A DNA stretch of 64,000 nt from the NCBI GenBank assembly GCA_025358925.1, contig JANYHT010000016.1, forward strand, positions 62,001-126,000, given 5' to 3'. This document shows, piece after piece, positions 8,692-16,739 of the stretch. The stretch comes from Gemmatimonadaceae bacterium. GTDB lineage: Bacteria; Gemmatimonadota; Gemmatimonadetes; Gemmatimonadales; Gemmatimonadaceae. Every line of letters starts with the position of its first letter. Positions within the stretch are counted from its first letter, which is position 1. The notes under the pieces are model-generated. The model saw only the letters and a list, made by a program, of their open reading frames with translations, did no database searches and was not told the origin of the DNA. Made by a program: the position numbers and the translations under genes.

Positions 8692-9708
8692 TTGCCGCTC
8701 CTGCGTCTCCTCGTGCCCGATGCCGTGCTCTCGAGTTCGCTTTCCGTCGTTCTGACCCGTCGTTTTCGAGCGCCATTGCTCGCCTGTGCCGGTTTGTTGC
8801 AAGCCTGCGCATCCGCCGGAGTGCGCGCTCCGCAGGTACCAGTGCGCACCGAGGGCGAGCCCTCGCTGGCCGCCGCTGTGGCGCGTGAGAAGGGAACCGG
8901 CGCAACGAGCGGTGCGCTTGGCGTCACGCCGTTTCGAATGACTGGTGGCAATGCCACGCTCACGGCGCTGGGATACGCAATTGCTGACCTGCTCACCACC
9001 GACCTCTCGCGCAGCGGGCAACTGCAGCTTGTCGAGCGCGCGCGCTTGGCTGACGTGCTCCAAGAGCTTGATCTGGCAAAAACAGGACGGGTTGATTCGG
9101 CGAGTGCCCCTCGCGCGGGAAAGCTACTGGGGGCTCGACGGTTGGTCTTCGGAACGCTGGACACGCTCGCCAAAGGAGAATTGCGCCTTTCTGTGCGCAT
9201 CGCCGACGTGGAGACCGGCACACTAAATCAAGCGCTTGATGCGCGCGCGCCGCTGGCCGACGTGCTGGACGCGGAGAAGGCGATGGCGTTTCGACTCTTT
9301 GATGCACTCGGAGTCACGCTCACGCCTGCGGAGCGCGCTCTTGTTGAGGCACGACCGACTGGCAGTTTGAAAGCGCTCAGTGCCTTCGGCCGTGGCGTCC
9401 AAGCCGAATTGGGCGGCGACCGTCGACGAGCACTCGATGAGTTTCAGCGTGCCGTTGGATTTGATCCGGCATTTCAAGCGGCCGGCGATCGCGCAGGGCA
9501 GATGAAAGTGCTCGCACAAGCCGCAGGCGAATCACCCACGCTGTTGCCGGGCGTACGAAAGATTGACGCACCGGTGGCGGGCACCATTGATCGCTTGAAT
9601 CGCCCACTTGACCTCATCACAAGTCTCACGCGACCACAAGGTGGCCCGGGCGATCCTGCGTTTCCGAGCAGCGTGGTCACCGTCGTCATCACGGTCAAGC
9701 GTCCGTGA
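8692..9708 (+). CDS. CsgG-like lipoprotein
   Basis: 338 residues from TTG 8692; GTG 8713 is a plausible alternative start, and both precede a lipoprotein signal ending LLQAC. The block GYAIADLLTTDLSRSGQLQL, VERARLADVLQELDL and GARRLVFGTL is the CsgG/FlgO-type fold seen in curli export and in stand-alone lipoproteins. After it comes a helical repeat (ALDEFQRAVGFDPAFQAA) resembling one TPR unit. CsgG forms the curli pore in other bacteria; here no curli subunit genes are next door, so a pore is not established. The stop overlaps the next start by 4 bases (GTGA), so it is the first gene of a three-gene operon (8692-13900). Confidence 0.8.
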   Translation: MPLLRLLVPDAVLSSSLSVVLTRRFRAPLLACAGLLQACASAGVRAPQVPVRTEGEPSLAAAVAREKGTGATSGALGVTPFRMTGGNATLTALGYAIADLLTTDLSRSGQLQLVERARLADVLQELDLAKTGRVDSASAPRAGKLLGARRLVFGTLDTLAKGELRLSVRIADVETGTLNQALDARAPLADVLDAEKAMAFRLFDALGVTLTPAERALVEARPTGSLKALSAFGRGVQAELGGDRRRALDEFQRAVGFDPAFQAAGDRAGQMKVLAQAAGESPTLLPGVRKIDAPVAGTIDRLNRPLDLITSLTRPQGGPGDPAFPSSVVTVVITVKRP

Positions 9709-10961
9709 TTGTCGATGTCGGTATCAGGCGACGCACCATGGTGCTTCCGAGTGCGCTCATTGGGACCTTGGTGTTTGCAGCCAATCCCGCTGCTGCGCGT
9801 GCGCAAGAACGATTGTTGGGTGACCATAGCATTGGTGCGGCAGCGCTCTTCGAATCTATTTCGTTTGGCGGCGCCGGCTTGCTTCAAGCAAATTTTGCTG
9901 GTCTCGATTCCTCGCGCATCACACGCGTACAGCAATTTGGACTGCCCGTTACGGTCGCGTCGCCTTTGGGCGGCGGATGGCGCGTCGATGTGACAACGCT
10001 TTATGCGTACGGCACGGTGACGTACACGGATCCGCAGGCATCGGGTGGAACGCGCACCGCCGCGTTGAATGGACTCAGCGATTTGCGTCTCCGCGCTTCT
10101 GGTCGTCTGCTAAACGATGCGGTGGTAATGACCGTCGGTGTGAATGCGCCCACGGGACGCACTGCACTCACTTCATCGCAGTTTAGTACGCTACGTATCC
10201 TGGCCGCACCTGCACTTGGTCTGGGCAGCTCTCCAGTCGGCGCCGGTCCGAGCGGAACACTCGGCGTTGTGTATGGTGCGCAAGCGGGTGCTTGGGGGCT
10301 CGCGATGGGTGGTTCATACGAATTCCGTGGCAGCTACCAACCAGTGGCGGCGCTCACCGCTGGTGCACCGTCTGCCGATTTTCGACCGGGCGGCGTGGTT
10401 CGCGCATCGCTTGGCGCTGATCGGGTCATTGGTCCTAACCGTTTAAGTCTGGCGTTCGCCGTCGATGCTTTTTCCGATGACAAATTGAAGAACAGCGCGA
10501 GCTCAACGTTGCCGTCGGCGACGGTTCGACTTGGTCCGGTATTTAGTTCGGATGCCCAACTCCAGATCGCCGCACCGCGATTCCGTGATCTGATTGTGTA
10601 TTCCGCATATCGCTGGCGCGCCCCATTTGCGCGCGACGGTCAGACCGTAACAGGCTCCAGCGGTCATTATTTTGAGGGAGGTGTGCGTGCCACGGTCCCC
10701 ATCTCGATGAACAACGATATGGTCTTCGCAACTGACGGTCGATGGCACACTGGACTCGGCGTGGACCAGGGATTGCCGACCACCGGCGTGAGGAGCGGCA
10801 GTGCCACGCTTGGATTCAACGCGCGCTTCGGTATGCTCGCCGTGCAACCGTACATTCGGGCGCAGGCAGGTTCTCTCATACAACGGGCGGCCCTCCTTAC
10901 CACCGGATCACAATCATTTGTTGGTGTGAGTAGTGGACTCGTTGTGGTTACCAAATTCTGA
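9705..10961 (+). CDS. outer-membrane beta-barrel protein, operon partner of the repeat lipoprotein
   Basis: 418 residues from GTG 9705, which overlaps the previous stop; ATG 9738 would give a tidier signal peptide (MVLPSALIGTLVFAANPAAA). The mature protein consists of many amphipathic strands (GGGWRVDVTTLYAYGTVTYT, LSLAFAVDAFSDDKL) and ends with VVVTKF, a terminal Phe as in barrels inserted by BAM. The VTVGVNAPTGRTAL section recalls FadL/transporter-like or MetA-pathway outer-membrane proteins, but I do not assign a family. It shares a one-base stop/start junction (TGATG) with the InlB-repeat lipoprotein gene downstream, a strong hint that the two products act together at the outer membrane. 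Confidence 0.8.
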   Translation: MIVDVGIRRRTMVLPSALIGTLVFAANPAAARAQERLLGDHSIGAAALFESISFGGAGLLQANFAGLDSSRITRVQQFGLPVTVASPLGGGWRVDVTTLYAYGTVTYTDPQASGGTRTAALNGLSDLRLRASGRLLNDAVVMTVGVNAPTGRTALTSSQFSTLRILAAPALGLGSSPVGAGPSGTLGVVYGAQAGAWGLAMGGSYEFRGSYQPVAALTAGAPSADFRPGGVVRASLGADRVIGPNRLSLAFAVDAFSDDKLKNSASSTLPSATVRLGPVFSSDAQLQIAAPRFRDLIVYSAYRWRAPFARDGQTVTGSSGHYFEGGVRATVPISMNNDMVFATDGRWHTGLGVDQGLPTTGVRSGSATLGFNARFGMLAVQPYIRAQAGSLIQRAALLTTGSQSFVGVSSGLVVVTKF

Positions 10962-13900
10962 TGCCCACATTCGCGCGTTTCCTCGTGGCCGCGTCGTGCG
11001 CGCTGCTCATCGCGGGCTGTGGCGACATCGCCAGACTTGTCACGCCAGGCTCGACGGCGAACGCCACGCCGGCGCGAGTTGCGTTCTCCGCATCGATCGC
11101 CAAGTCGGTCAGCACGGCGACTGACGTTGTCACGCTGAGAGTGGTCGCGTCGTATCTGCGAAAGGATGCGTCACATGTGACGATCGGATCGCAATCACTT
11201 CCGTTAGGCAGTGCAGAGACGCAGTCCGTTCCCATCCCAGTCGACGTGGCGGCGTGCTTGGCAGACCCCTTGCGTGATGTGGGCGCCAGCGACAACTCCT
11301 GTCCCGTTGTGCTCAATATCGCGCTCCTGCTAAACGGAATCGTCGTCGACGAACAAGTGATCGGACCTTTGCGTCTGACTCCAGGAGCGACAACAAGTGT
11401 TGCCGATCCCGTCACGTTATTCGATATCGCGTCGATTGATGTCTCGGTGAGCGATGGCCCCGTGCTCGCTCCGGGCGCGCAAGTCCCGGCCGTGCTTGGA
11501 CAAGTCGTCACGTTGGCCGCGAAGGTCAAGGATACGCGAAACGCGACAGTAGCGAATCGCAACGTGACGTGGTTGTCCGATGCGCCGAGTGTGGCAACGA
11601 TTGGCGCCAGCAGTGGCGTCATCACGACCGTTGGCGTGGGCGTAGCGCGCATGACGGCCACGACGGGCAATGTGAGCACGAGCGTCGCGCTGACTGTAGC
11701 GCGTCCTCCTGCCGCACTCACTATTTCGAGTAGTAGTAGTAGTGGAGCAGGCGTTGTACGTTCGACCCCTGCGGGGATTGATTGTCGTGTCGCGGGAGCC
11801 GTGGTCAGTGGTACGTGTGCGTTCACATTTCCGGGCGACGCTGCCGTGACGCTCACGTCCGTTGCCGACGTTGGCAGTCTGTTTACGATTTGGGGCGATG
11901 CCTGTGTTGGCGCGAGCGTGGGAACGAGCTGCCAAGTGGTTATGAGTCGGGCGCAGCAAGCGAGCGCGGTGTTTACCGCCATGCGGCGCGTGATCGTGTC
12001 GACAGGCACCGGTGACGGGCGCGGACGTGTGACCGGACCGCAAGGACTCGACTGTCGACTCAATGGTCCGAGTCTCAGCGGAACATGTGCCGTGGACGTT
12101 GCGGATGGGACAGGCGTCGTGCTCACCGCTGCGACCGAGCCTGGTGTGACCGGCGCTGCATCTCGTCAAGTATTTGGTGGTTGGTCTGGTGATTGCACCG
12201 GCACTGCGGCCAGTTGCGCGGTGTCCACGTCAGGTGCAGGCCGAACCGTGACAGCCGCATTTTTCGACGAAAAAACATTGTCGATCACGCTCGCCGGTAG
12301 CGGCGCTGGTCGGGTAACGTCCGCCGAAGGGATTGATTGCTTGCGCGCGAACAACGCGAGCAGCGGCATGTGCGCGCAAGCTGCATTGTACGGAAGCGTG
12401 ATGACCCTCAGCGCCGGCACGACTGATGCCCAGTCGGTCTTCGGCGGATGGGGTGGTGCCTGCGCGAGCGCGAGCGGCAACACGTGTACGACCACGCTCA
12501 CGCAAGCGCGCGCTGCGACCGCAACGTTTAACAAACGACAGGTCGCGCTGACGATGAATCTGTCAGGGTCGGGCGGCGGTAACGTGCTCGTCGACGGCGG
12601 TTCCGCATGTGTGCTTGCAACAGGACAAAACGCCACCACTTGCGTGCTGCTCTTCGATGTTGGCGCACGTATTACGATTGGCTGGTCCACAACAAGCGCG
12701 TCGCAGTTTGGCGGCTTCGCGGGTGACTGCAGCGGAACGAGTACGTGCACGCTCGACATGACGACGGCGCGCTCCCTCAACGCCTCATTCTCGCGTCGTC
12801 AAGTCACGCTCACGCTATCGCTCTCTGGCGCGGGCGCGGGATCAGTGCTCGTGAACGGCGCGAACGCGTGCACGCTCACGCTCGGACAGAACAGCGCCAC
12901 CTGCTCGCAATTAGTCGATATTGGTCGCGTTGTTTCGGTCAGCGGCACGCCAGCTGATGGCGCAACGTTTGGCGGACTTGGCGGCGATTGCCCGGGAGCT
13001 GATCCGTGCACCCTCACAATGAGCACCTCGCGTTCGGTGTCCGCGAGCTTCACACGCGCACAAGTTGCGGTCACCGTCAATCTCACCGGACTTGGTGCAG
13101 GGCAGGTGCAGCTTGGATCGAGCACGACCTGCAGCCTCGCGCTCTTGCAAGGCAACGCAACGTGCACACGTCTCGTCGACGTTGGAACGACGTTCACAAT
13201 CGGGGCAAGTCCACTCCCGGGATCCGTCTTTGCGGGATTTGGTACGCCGTGCGCGCCAGGCGTAAGCAGTTGCACATTCGTCGTCACCGCACCGCTCTCG
13301 ATCTCCGCGACATTCAATCGTTCCAAGGTGCCATTGACGATTCGGATCGGTGGTGGTGGATCTGGAACGGTTTTCGCCAATGGACTCTCATGCCCCGGAG
13401 ATACATCTCAGCAAGGTATTGTCACCTGCACGCAACAAGTGGACATCGGTACGGCGGTCGTAGTCTCCGCGTCGCCGAATTCGGGCTCGCTGTTTAACGG
13501 ATTCGGTGGTGATTGTGCGAGCACGACAAGTTGCAGTTTTACAATGCTGGCCGCCGCCAGCGTGAGTGTCACTTTTGTACCAGCAAGCCTGCCTGTGTCG
13601 GTGAGCATTTCCGGAAATGGACGCGGCAGTGTAAGCGTAGGGGGTACAACGTGTGCGTACGACCCTGCAGTGGGCGCACCGGCATGCACGCGGCAGGTCG
13701 CGTTTGGGAGTTCCATTACCATCAGTGCAACGCCCGGACCCGGTACCGTCATTGCCGCATTTGATGGACAGTGTCCATCGAGCGGGAACACGTGCACGAT
13801 TACGGTCACGTCGGCGCGTACCATCGGATTGAGCTTCACGCTGGCTACGTCCACAGCACCGCCTGCCCGAGATGATACCGAGCGATTACGAGAGCGGTAA
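10961..13900 (+). CDS. large lipoprotein with BIG2 domain and eight InlB-B-like repeats
   Basis: 979 residues. The signal peptide ends in LLIAGC with the lipidated Cys at 20. Residues about 160-250 form a BIG2-type Ig fold (NVTWLSDAPSVATIGASSGV). A short AGT-coded Ser run links it to eight repeats of about 85 residues with two to four Cys each, e.g. SITLAGSGAGRVTSAEGIDC and VFGGWGGACASASGNTC. The GSGxGxVxS...C...FxGWxGxC pattern is the divergent InlB B-repeat (Flg_new family), common in surface proteins that bind partners or host/matrix. Paired Cys suggest disulfide-stabilised modules outside the cytoplasm. It is the last gene of the operon; a terminator-like hairpin follows. Ligand is unknown. 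Confidence 0.87.
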   Translation: MPTFARFLVAASCALLIAGCGDIARLVTPGSTANATPARVAFSASIAKSVSTATDVVTLRVVASYLRKDASHVTIGSQSLPLGSAETQSVPIPVDVAACLADPLRDVGASDNSCPVVLNIALLLNGIVVDEQVIGPLRLTPGATTSVADPVTLFDIASIDVSVSDGPVLAPGAQVPAVLGQVVTLAAKVKDTRNATVANRNVTWLSDAPSVATIGASSGVITTVGVGVARMTATTGNVSTSVALTVARPPAALTISSSSSSGAGVVRSTPAGIDCRVAGAVVSGTCAFTFPGDAAVTLTSVADVGSLFTIWGDACVGASVGTSCQVVMSRAQQASAVFTAMRRVIVSTGTGDGRGRVTGPQGLDCRLNGPSLSGTCAVDVADGTGVVLTAATEPGVTGAASRQVFGGWSGDCTGTAASCAVSTSGAGRTVTAAFFDEKTLSITLAGSGAGRVTSAEGIDCLRANNASSGMCAQAALYGSVMTLSAGTTDAQSVFGGWGGACASASGNTCTTTLTQARAATATFNKRQVALTMNLSGSGGGNVLVDGGSACVLATGQNATTCVLLFDVGARITIGWSTTSASQFGGFAGDCSGTSTCTLDMTTARSLNASFSRRQVTLTLSLSGAGAGSVLVNGANACTLTLGQNSATCSQLVDIGRVVSVSGTPADGATFGGLGGDCPGADPCTLTMSTSRSVSASFTRAQVAVTVNLTGLGAGQVQLGSSTTCSLALLQGNATCTRLVDVGTTFTIGASPLPGSVFAGFGTPCAPGVSSCTFVVTAPLSISATFNRSKVPLTIRIGGGGSGTVFANGLSCPGDTSQQGIVTCTQQVDIGTAVVVSASPNSGSLFNGFGGDCASTTSCSFTMLAAASVSVTFVPASLPVSVSISGNGRGSVSVGGTTCAYDPAVGAPACTRQVAFGSSITISATPGPGTVIAAFDGQCPSSGNTCTITVTSARTIGLSFTLATSTAPPARDDTERLRER
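11729..11743. repeat. AGT trinucleotide repeat, five copies
   Basis: Five uninterrupted AGT units encode a Ser run in the linker between the BIG2 domain and the InlB-type repeats of the 10961-13900 lipoprotein. In-frame slippage would alter linker length. Confidence 0.9.
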
Positions 13901-13925
13901 CGACACAGCGCAGGCGTACAAAACA

Positions 13926-13958
13926 AGCCCCCTGGCAGCACGACGCTGACAGGGGGCT
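13926..13958 (-). terminator. strong hairpin terminator between convergent genes
   Basis: AGCCCCCTG at 13926-13934 pairs perfectly with CAGGGGGCT at 13950-13958, and the loop can pair further (CAGC/GCTG). On the minus strand it is followed by TGTTTTG, so it best fits the end of the CsgG-like gene 13988-14722; as a stem it may also stop the plus-strand operon ending at 13900. Confidence 0.8.
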
Positions 13959-13987
13959 CGCAACATCGTACTGCGTTACACGAACCC

Positions 13988-14722
13988 TTATTGCGACTTC
14001 TTGGTCAGCGAAGCCAAGCGCGATTGCATCATCGCCGATTCTGGTAATAACGCGACTGCCGACCGCATCTCTTTCGTTGCTTGCGCCGGATTCTTGCTGT
14101 CTTCCGCTTCTAGCGCGCGGCTCATCGCCATGAGCGCCTTAAACTGATTCGGATTGGCCGCCGCAGGCGTGGTGATGCTGGCGGTTTTCATCGCGGGCAG
14201 CTTCAGGCCTGCGTTCACCTTCGCGCCGAGCTGCATCACCATCTCCAGCAGTTTATCCGACTTGCCGCTCACCGTTTCGGTGTACTCAATCGCGGACGTC
14301 TCCGTATTTACCGCGCGCACGTCAATGCGCATGTTTTGCTTCGGGTCGATGACAAAGCTTCCCATCAACAAATGTCGCGCGCCAAGCGTCTTGCCAAGCT
14401 TCACGGCAGTCTCCTTGTCCACGCGGTCGCTATTCTGCAGATTCTGCTCTTCGATCAGCGACTGCAATCGATCACGTTCAACAACGCGAACACCCGCGTT
14501 TTGCGCGAGTTCGGTGATCAACATCTCGGCCATGCCTTTGCTCAACGGCGCGTAGGCGGCGTTATCGACTAGAGCGGAGTTGGTGAAGTACATCACCGCA
14601 ACGGTGGGGCGCGCATCGGCCGTTGCAGGACGTTGGGCGGAAAGTGGAAGTGCCGACGCAAGTGTAAGCGTCGACAACATCAGGCTTGACCAACGACGGC
14701 CAGCAACAAAAGCGACGGACAT
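13988..14722 (-). CDS. CsgG family periplasmic protein
   Basis: 244 residues from ATG 14722, with AGAGGTG as ribosome site. Signal peptide about residues 1-29 (LMLSTLTLASALPLSAQ) with no lipobox. The core matches the CsgG/curli-production-assembly fold: TVAVMYFTNSAL, LSKGMAEMLITELAQ, VRVVERDRLQSLIEEQ, LGARHLLMGSF and a beta section with DVRAVNTET. A short helical tail (residues 185-244) resembles a partial TPR. It is a second CsgG-like gene within 6 kb of the lipoprotein at 8692 but lies on the other strand, divergent from the Ser/Thr kinase gene. It could help assemble surface proteins or act as a periplasmic sensor; function is not established for this class. Confidence 0.85.
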   Translation of the reverse strand: MSVAFVAGRRWSSLMLSTLTLASALPLSAQRPATADARPTVAVMYFTNSALVDNAAYAPLSKGMAEMLITELAQNAGVRVVERDRLQSLIEEQNLQNSDRVDKETAVKLGKTLGARHLLMGSFVIDPKQNMRIDVRAVNTETSAIEYTETVSGKSDKLLEMVMQLGAKVNAGLKLPAMKTASITTPAAANPNQFKALMAMSRALEAEDSKNPAQATKEMRSAVALLPESAMMQSRLASLTKKSQ

Positions 14723-14812
14723 ACAGGCACCTCTCGGGTGGAATCGTCAACCAGCTCATATAACGTCGTGCCTCAATCGTCACGCCGTCAATAGTACGCC
14801 TTTTCACACGCC

Positions 14813-16522
14813 ATGCCCAAGACCTGTCCCGTTTGTGGTACCAGTTACACCGACACGAGCGTTTTTTGCCCCGCCGACGGCACCACGCTGCGGGCTGATG
14901 AAGCTGCTGGAGATCTAGTCGACAGTGTTATCGCCGACCGGTATCTCATCAAAAAACTGCTTGGTGAGGGCGGTATGGGTCGTGTGTACCTCGCGCAACA
15001 CGTGCGATTGCCCCAAATGGCCGCTATCAAGGTGTTGCATCCGGGCATGGTGAAAGACCAAGATGCGGTGGCACGGTTTAATCGCGAGGCGGCCAATGCC
15101 GCGAAAATCGAGCATGAACGCGTGGCCCGCGTGTTCGATTTCGGCGAGACGCGCGATGGCCTCGTCTATCTGGCTATGGAGTTCGTACCCGGGCGCACGT
15201 TGCGCGCAATCCTGGCCGACGAACCCCGACTGCCGCCCGCGCGCGCGGCAAACTTGGTCTATCAGATCGCGGAGGGGTTGGATGCGGCGCACAGAATTAG
15301 CATCGTTCATCGCGATCTCAAGCCCGACAACATTCTCGTCATTACCGACGAGCACGGGGTTGATCGCAGCAAGGTGGTCGACTTTGGCATCGCCAAGGCC
15401 GTGGACGGCGCGGAGACGCAATTAACGCGTACGGGCATGGTCGTAGGCACGCCGGAGTTCATGAGCCCGGAGCAGGTCCTTGGCGAACCCCTCGATGCGC
15501 GCAGCGATGTTTATGCGTTGGGACTACTTGCTTACCAGATGCTCACCGGCGTGCTGCCATTCTCGGCCACCACGCCAGAACGGAGCTTGACCGCGCGTCT
15601 GATCGAAGATCCGCGTCCGCTCAAAATCGCCGCGCCTGAAACTGATTGGCCGGCCGACTTACAAGCGGCGTTTGATCACGTGCTGGCCCGAGAGCCAAAT
15701 GATCGGACACCGTCGGCGATGGCGTTCGCTGATGCACTAGTAGGTGCAACGGAGGCTTGGACCGGCGCCTCAGTGATTCGCGGACGGACGCCAATGTCCA
15801 CAAGCGCAATTACGATGGCTGCCAACGCCATCAATCCGTCCTCGCTCATGCCGCCATTCGGCGCGAAAGCGACGATCTCGACGCCGACGATCAGGCCGAC
15901 AGGAAGAAAAAAATCTGCCGTGCTCCTCGGCATCGTAAGCACGGGTGTTCTCGCAGCGCTGGTGGTATTCATGCTGCAGAAGGGCTCCGGTAGTGCGACC
16001 TCTTCGACGCTGGTGGATAGCGCACAGCGCGCCGTCGCCGCGTTGAACGTGACTGCTCCCAGCGGCGCAAAATCATCCAATACTCTGCGGAGCAATGAGG
16101 CGCCAACTTCCCGCGTCCTGACGCCGAGTGCCGTCGCCCGCCCCGTGGGCGAAGTGGCACAACCATCAGGACCAGCAGGCACCGCCACGCCAACCACACC
16201 GGCCGGACTCAATGGCGGCGTCATCAGCCTTGACGCGCTCGAGGCGAAGCGCAAACTCGACGAGATTCGGACGAAACTCATCGATAACGCCGACGAGGCG
16301 TCGGCAGCAAAGCGCGTCCCAGAATTGCTTGACTTGATGAAACGACTCGCGTCCTCATCGGACAGTACGCTGGCGTGGATCGCGCTCGCCAACGCGTATG
16401 CCATGTCCGGACAGCCAGACGAGGCCTGTGGACCGGTAAAAAATGCCGCACGAACGGCGAGTGCGGGTCAGCAAACGATCGTGCGTAGCATGAACGCACT
16501 GTTACCAAACTGTCGTCCCTAA
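14813..16522 (+). CDS. membrane Ser/Thr protein kinase with N-terminal zinc-ribbon-like motif
   Basis: 569 residues. An N-terminal CPVC (Cys5, Cys8) and a third Cys19 resemble a zinc ribbon, though the usual fourth Cys is an Asp. The kinase domain spans about 44-310: Gly loop GEGGMGRV, Lys73 in AAIKVL, catalytic loop HRDLKPDN (166-173), DFG at 190-192 and the activation-segment motif TPEFMSPEQ. A single membrane helix follows at about 369-388 (LGIVSTGVLAALVVFML). The C-terminal 180 residues, predicted outside, hold a Pro/Thr linker and a helical segment (LEAKRKLDEIRTKLIDNADE). This is the PknB-like plan: cytosolic kinase, external sensor. It is flanked by a CsgG-like gene and a Big_1 lipoprotein gene, suggesting a role in envelope signalling (inference). 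Confidence 0.92.
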   Translation: MPKTCPVCGTSYTDTSVFCPADGTTLRADEAAGDLVDSVIADRYLIKKLLGEGGMGRVYLAQHVRLPQMAAIKVLHPGMVKDQDAVARFNREAANAAKIEHERVARVFDFGETRDGLVYLAMEFVPGRTLRAILADEPRLPPARAANLVYQIAEGLDAAHRISIVHRDLKPDNILVITDEHGVDRSKVVDFGIAKAVDGAETQLTRTGMVVGTPEFMSPEQVLGEPLDARSDVYALGLLAYQMLTGVLPFSATTPERSLTARLIEDPRPLKIAAPETDWPADLQAAFDHVLAREPNDRTPSAMAFADALVGATEAWTGASVIRGRTPMSTSAITMAANAINPSSLMPPFGAKATISTPTIRPTGRKKSAVLLGIVSTGVLAALVVFMLQKGSGSATSSTLVDSAQRAVAALNVTAPSGAKSSNTLRSNEAPTSRVLTPSAVARPVGEVAQPSGPAGTATPTTPAGLNGGVISLDALEAKRKLDEIRTKLIDNADEASAAKRVPELLDLMKRLASSSDSTLAWIALANAYAMSGQPDEACGPVKNAARTASAGQQTIVRSMNALLPNCRP

Positions 16523-16606
16523 CGTTTCCTATTGCCCCACTTGCCCGATTCCCGTCAGTAACGCGTCGTGCCAACACCGTCATGGCGTAATTCATGCGCT
16601 TACTGT

Positions 16607-16622
16607 TGTGTAAAGCGTCACA
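16607..16622. promoter_or_regulatory. CRP/FNR-family-like operator
   Basis: TGTGTAAAGCGTCACA differs from the classical TGTGA-N6-TCACA dyad at one base. Its centre (16614.5) lies about 60 bases before the start point expected from the candidate promoter at 16641-16668, the class I activation distance. No CRP-family gene is in the window, so the regulator is inferred. Confidence 0.5.
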
Positions 16623-16640
16623 AATAATGTTAACGCGTCC

Positions 16641-16668
16641 TTTACGTTGGGACGTGTGGCATTACACT
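16641..16668 (+). promoter_or_regulatory. candidate sigma-70-type promoter of the Big_1 lipoprotein gene
   Basis: TTTACG at 16641-16646 and TACACT at 16663-16668 are separated by 16 bases, each close to the housekeeping -35 and -10 consensus. The ATG of the gene is at 16740, leaving a leader of about 65 bases. Confidence 0.4.
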
Positions 16669-16739
16669 GTGATGCATCGCATTCCGAGTTTCGGGATACC
16701 CCTGTTTTCACGACCGGCGATCAGGTGGCCATTCAATCC

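Noticed and set aside
11417-12169. 250-codon minus-strand frame inside the InlB-repeat gene
   Set aside because: Arg/His-rich shadow of a repetitive gene; no motif or ribosome site.
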